42,542 nucleotides of DNA from Rikenellaceae bacterium (GTDB taxonomy: Bacteria > Bacteroidota > Bacteroidia > Bacteroidales > Rikenellaceae). Each line of letters begins with the position of its first letter. The stretch's first letter is position 1. Both the position numbers and the translations under genes were made by a program. Positions 41,730-42,542 of the stretch are shown in pieces. The stretch lies in contig JAJBVT010000051.1 of NCBI GenBank assembly GCA_020859685.1, forward strand, positions 1-42,542. The letters are read 5' to 3'. The notes beneath the pieces were generated by a model. That model did no database searches. It saw only the letters and a list, made by a program, of their open reading frames with translations, and was not told where the DNA came from.

Positions 41730-42542
41730 TCAATTCAACACCTTTATATACGGGCTGTTGGCGCCGTTGGTGCCGGAAGCAATCCTGTGGGTGCCGGTAT
41801 TCGGGGAGTTGAGTACGTTACCGTTGTCGGCACGGCGGTTGGTGACGCATTTGAACCTTATTTTAAGTTCCCCCGAGGCTATGTTCTACGGAAATTCTAT
41901 CACCTCCTGTACCGTTATGTTCGTTGCGTCTGGGTTCATCATATGGGTATATAGGATAGAAGCGTCCTCGACAGCGGTCTGGAGCGTCTTGGCAGGTTGC
42001 CAGGCCGTTCCATCCCAGTATTCCATCCTGAAATATTTCATACCGCCTGCCGAACTGCGGGTAAGGAAGAATATCTCGACCTTAGAACCGCCCTTGAAAT
42101 CCCTGACCGGTACCGTGAACAGCCAGTAGTCGCCCGGCCATATGCCGGTTACGTACGGATGGCCGGTCGTGCCTACCAGATGGTCTATAACGGTGCGCGG
42201 CAGTTCGCTGTCCAGCACGAACGAAAGGCGGGCGTTGGTGTTGGTACCGGCCACATTCGCATCCACGTACATTTCCGTACCGTTGAACGTCGTTTCGTAC
42301 TGGCCCATCACCCCGTTAGCCTGCGTCAGCAGCCATTCGGCAGGAAGACCCGAGGGGTCGCCGCCCGGAGCCGGTTCCACCGGTCCCGTACCCGTATCTT
42401 CCGACTCTTCCACAAGGAAGTTGTCGAAGTAGAACCGGTTGTTGACGCCGGACGAGGCGGTTTCCTCGCCCATTATAACGATTTGAGTCTGTGCAGTTGC
42501 GCCGTAGACCGTGAACCGGACCTTTTCCCAGTCCGTCCCGGC
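41730..42542 (-). pseudogene. Partial exported beta-sandwich protein with an in-frame TAG
   Basis: The frame is open from the right window edge, so the start lies outside. Visible are the end of a jelly-roll domain (WEKVRFTVYGATAQTQIVIM, NRFYFDNFLVEE), a Gly/Pro/Glu-rich linker, and a second beta-sandwich (LPAEWLLTQANG, VPVRDFKGGSKVEIFFLT, YFRMEYWDGTAWQP). At 41886-41888 a TAG interrupts the frame, but in the same frame it continues NIASGELKIRFKCVTN and THRIASGTNGANSPYIKVLN to TGA; this RxxCVxN and GTHRIA ending is what I recall of such Bacteroidetes surface proteins. The expected codon is CAG (Gln). Probable surface protein of unknown substrate; family not firmly recognised. Confidence 0.7.

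Noticed and set aside
2043-42542. Genome-wide reassignment of TAG to glutamine
   Set aside because: dnaE, hisS, fecR, the DUF2007 gene and the kdgF-like gene end at TAG exactly where their families end, and sequence after those codons is not conserved-looking.

Overview
The window looks like a chromosomal segment of a GC-rich member of the Bacteroidales (phylum Bacteroidota), probably Rikenellaceae/Alistipes-like. Reasons: SusC/SusD transporters, FecR-type anti-sigma with a divergent ECF sigma factor, BACON and acid-rich surface lipoproteins, a type IX secretion (T9SS) style C-terminal tail, a DUF3276/PUR protein, the aroE-DUF368 pair, and -7 boxes of the TAnnTTTG type. The genus is an inference. 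I saw no rRNA, tRNA, CRISPR array, transposase or phage gene.

Left part (1-15400), housekeeping and repeats. Positions 1-1530 hold no convincing gene but are full of repeats: a 7-bp satellite at the window edge, degenerate direct repeats, a large palindrome and a tandem run of hairpin-forming REP-like units. Then come trxA, dnaE, a DUF2007 protein (+), a repeat-rich gap, aroE, a DUF368 membrane protein, an MnmA-type thiouridylase, a DUF3276 protein, an S41 protease, hisS and a GIY-YIG family protein. All are on the minus strand except the DUF2007 gene. Two protein-like plus-strand fragments of unknown origin flank the GIY-YIG gene.

Middle part (15400-25750), a small glycan-degradation cluster. 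It has a GH106-like rhamnosidase lipoprotein (-), then a plus-strand operon of a tandem GH43-GH43 protein, a frameshifted exported protein of unknown family and a GH2 glycosidase, and finally a KdgF-like cupin (-). The set suggests trimming of pectic (rhamnogalacturonan-type) oligosaccharides. No SusC/SusD pair or sensor lies beside it.

Right part (26100-42542), a minus-strand operon running fecR, susC, susD, Calx-beta-like lipoprotein, S8 subtilase with a T9SS-type tail, PorV/PorQ-like outer-membrane protein, FN3-like lipoprotein, BACON lipoprotein and Asp-Pro-linker lipoprotein, ending at a clear terminator. The ECF sigma gene is divergent from fecR. SusC carries an STN domain, so the expected wiring is SusC to FecR to sigma. 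A surface protease next to a SusCD pair suggests a RagAB-like peptide-harvesting system rather than a glycan one. The most striking feature is that susC is cut by one in-frame TAG codon, and the partial gene at the right edge is also cut by one in-frame TAG, with family-like sequence continuing in the same frame beyond each. TAG is an ordinary stop in dnaE, hisS, fecR and others here, so nonsense mutation, assembly error or local readthrough are the options.

A small intergenic element sharing the core CTTTGCnGACGTGCGGC occurs three times in the window (25111, 25757 and 41553).
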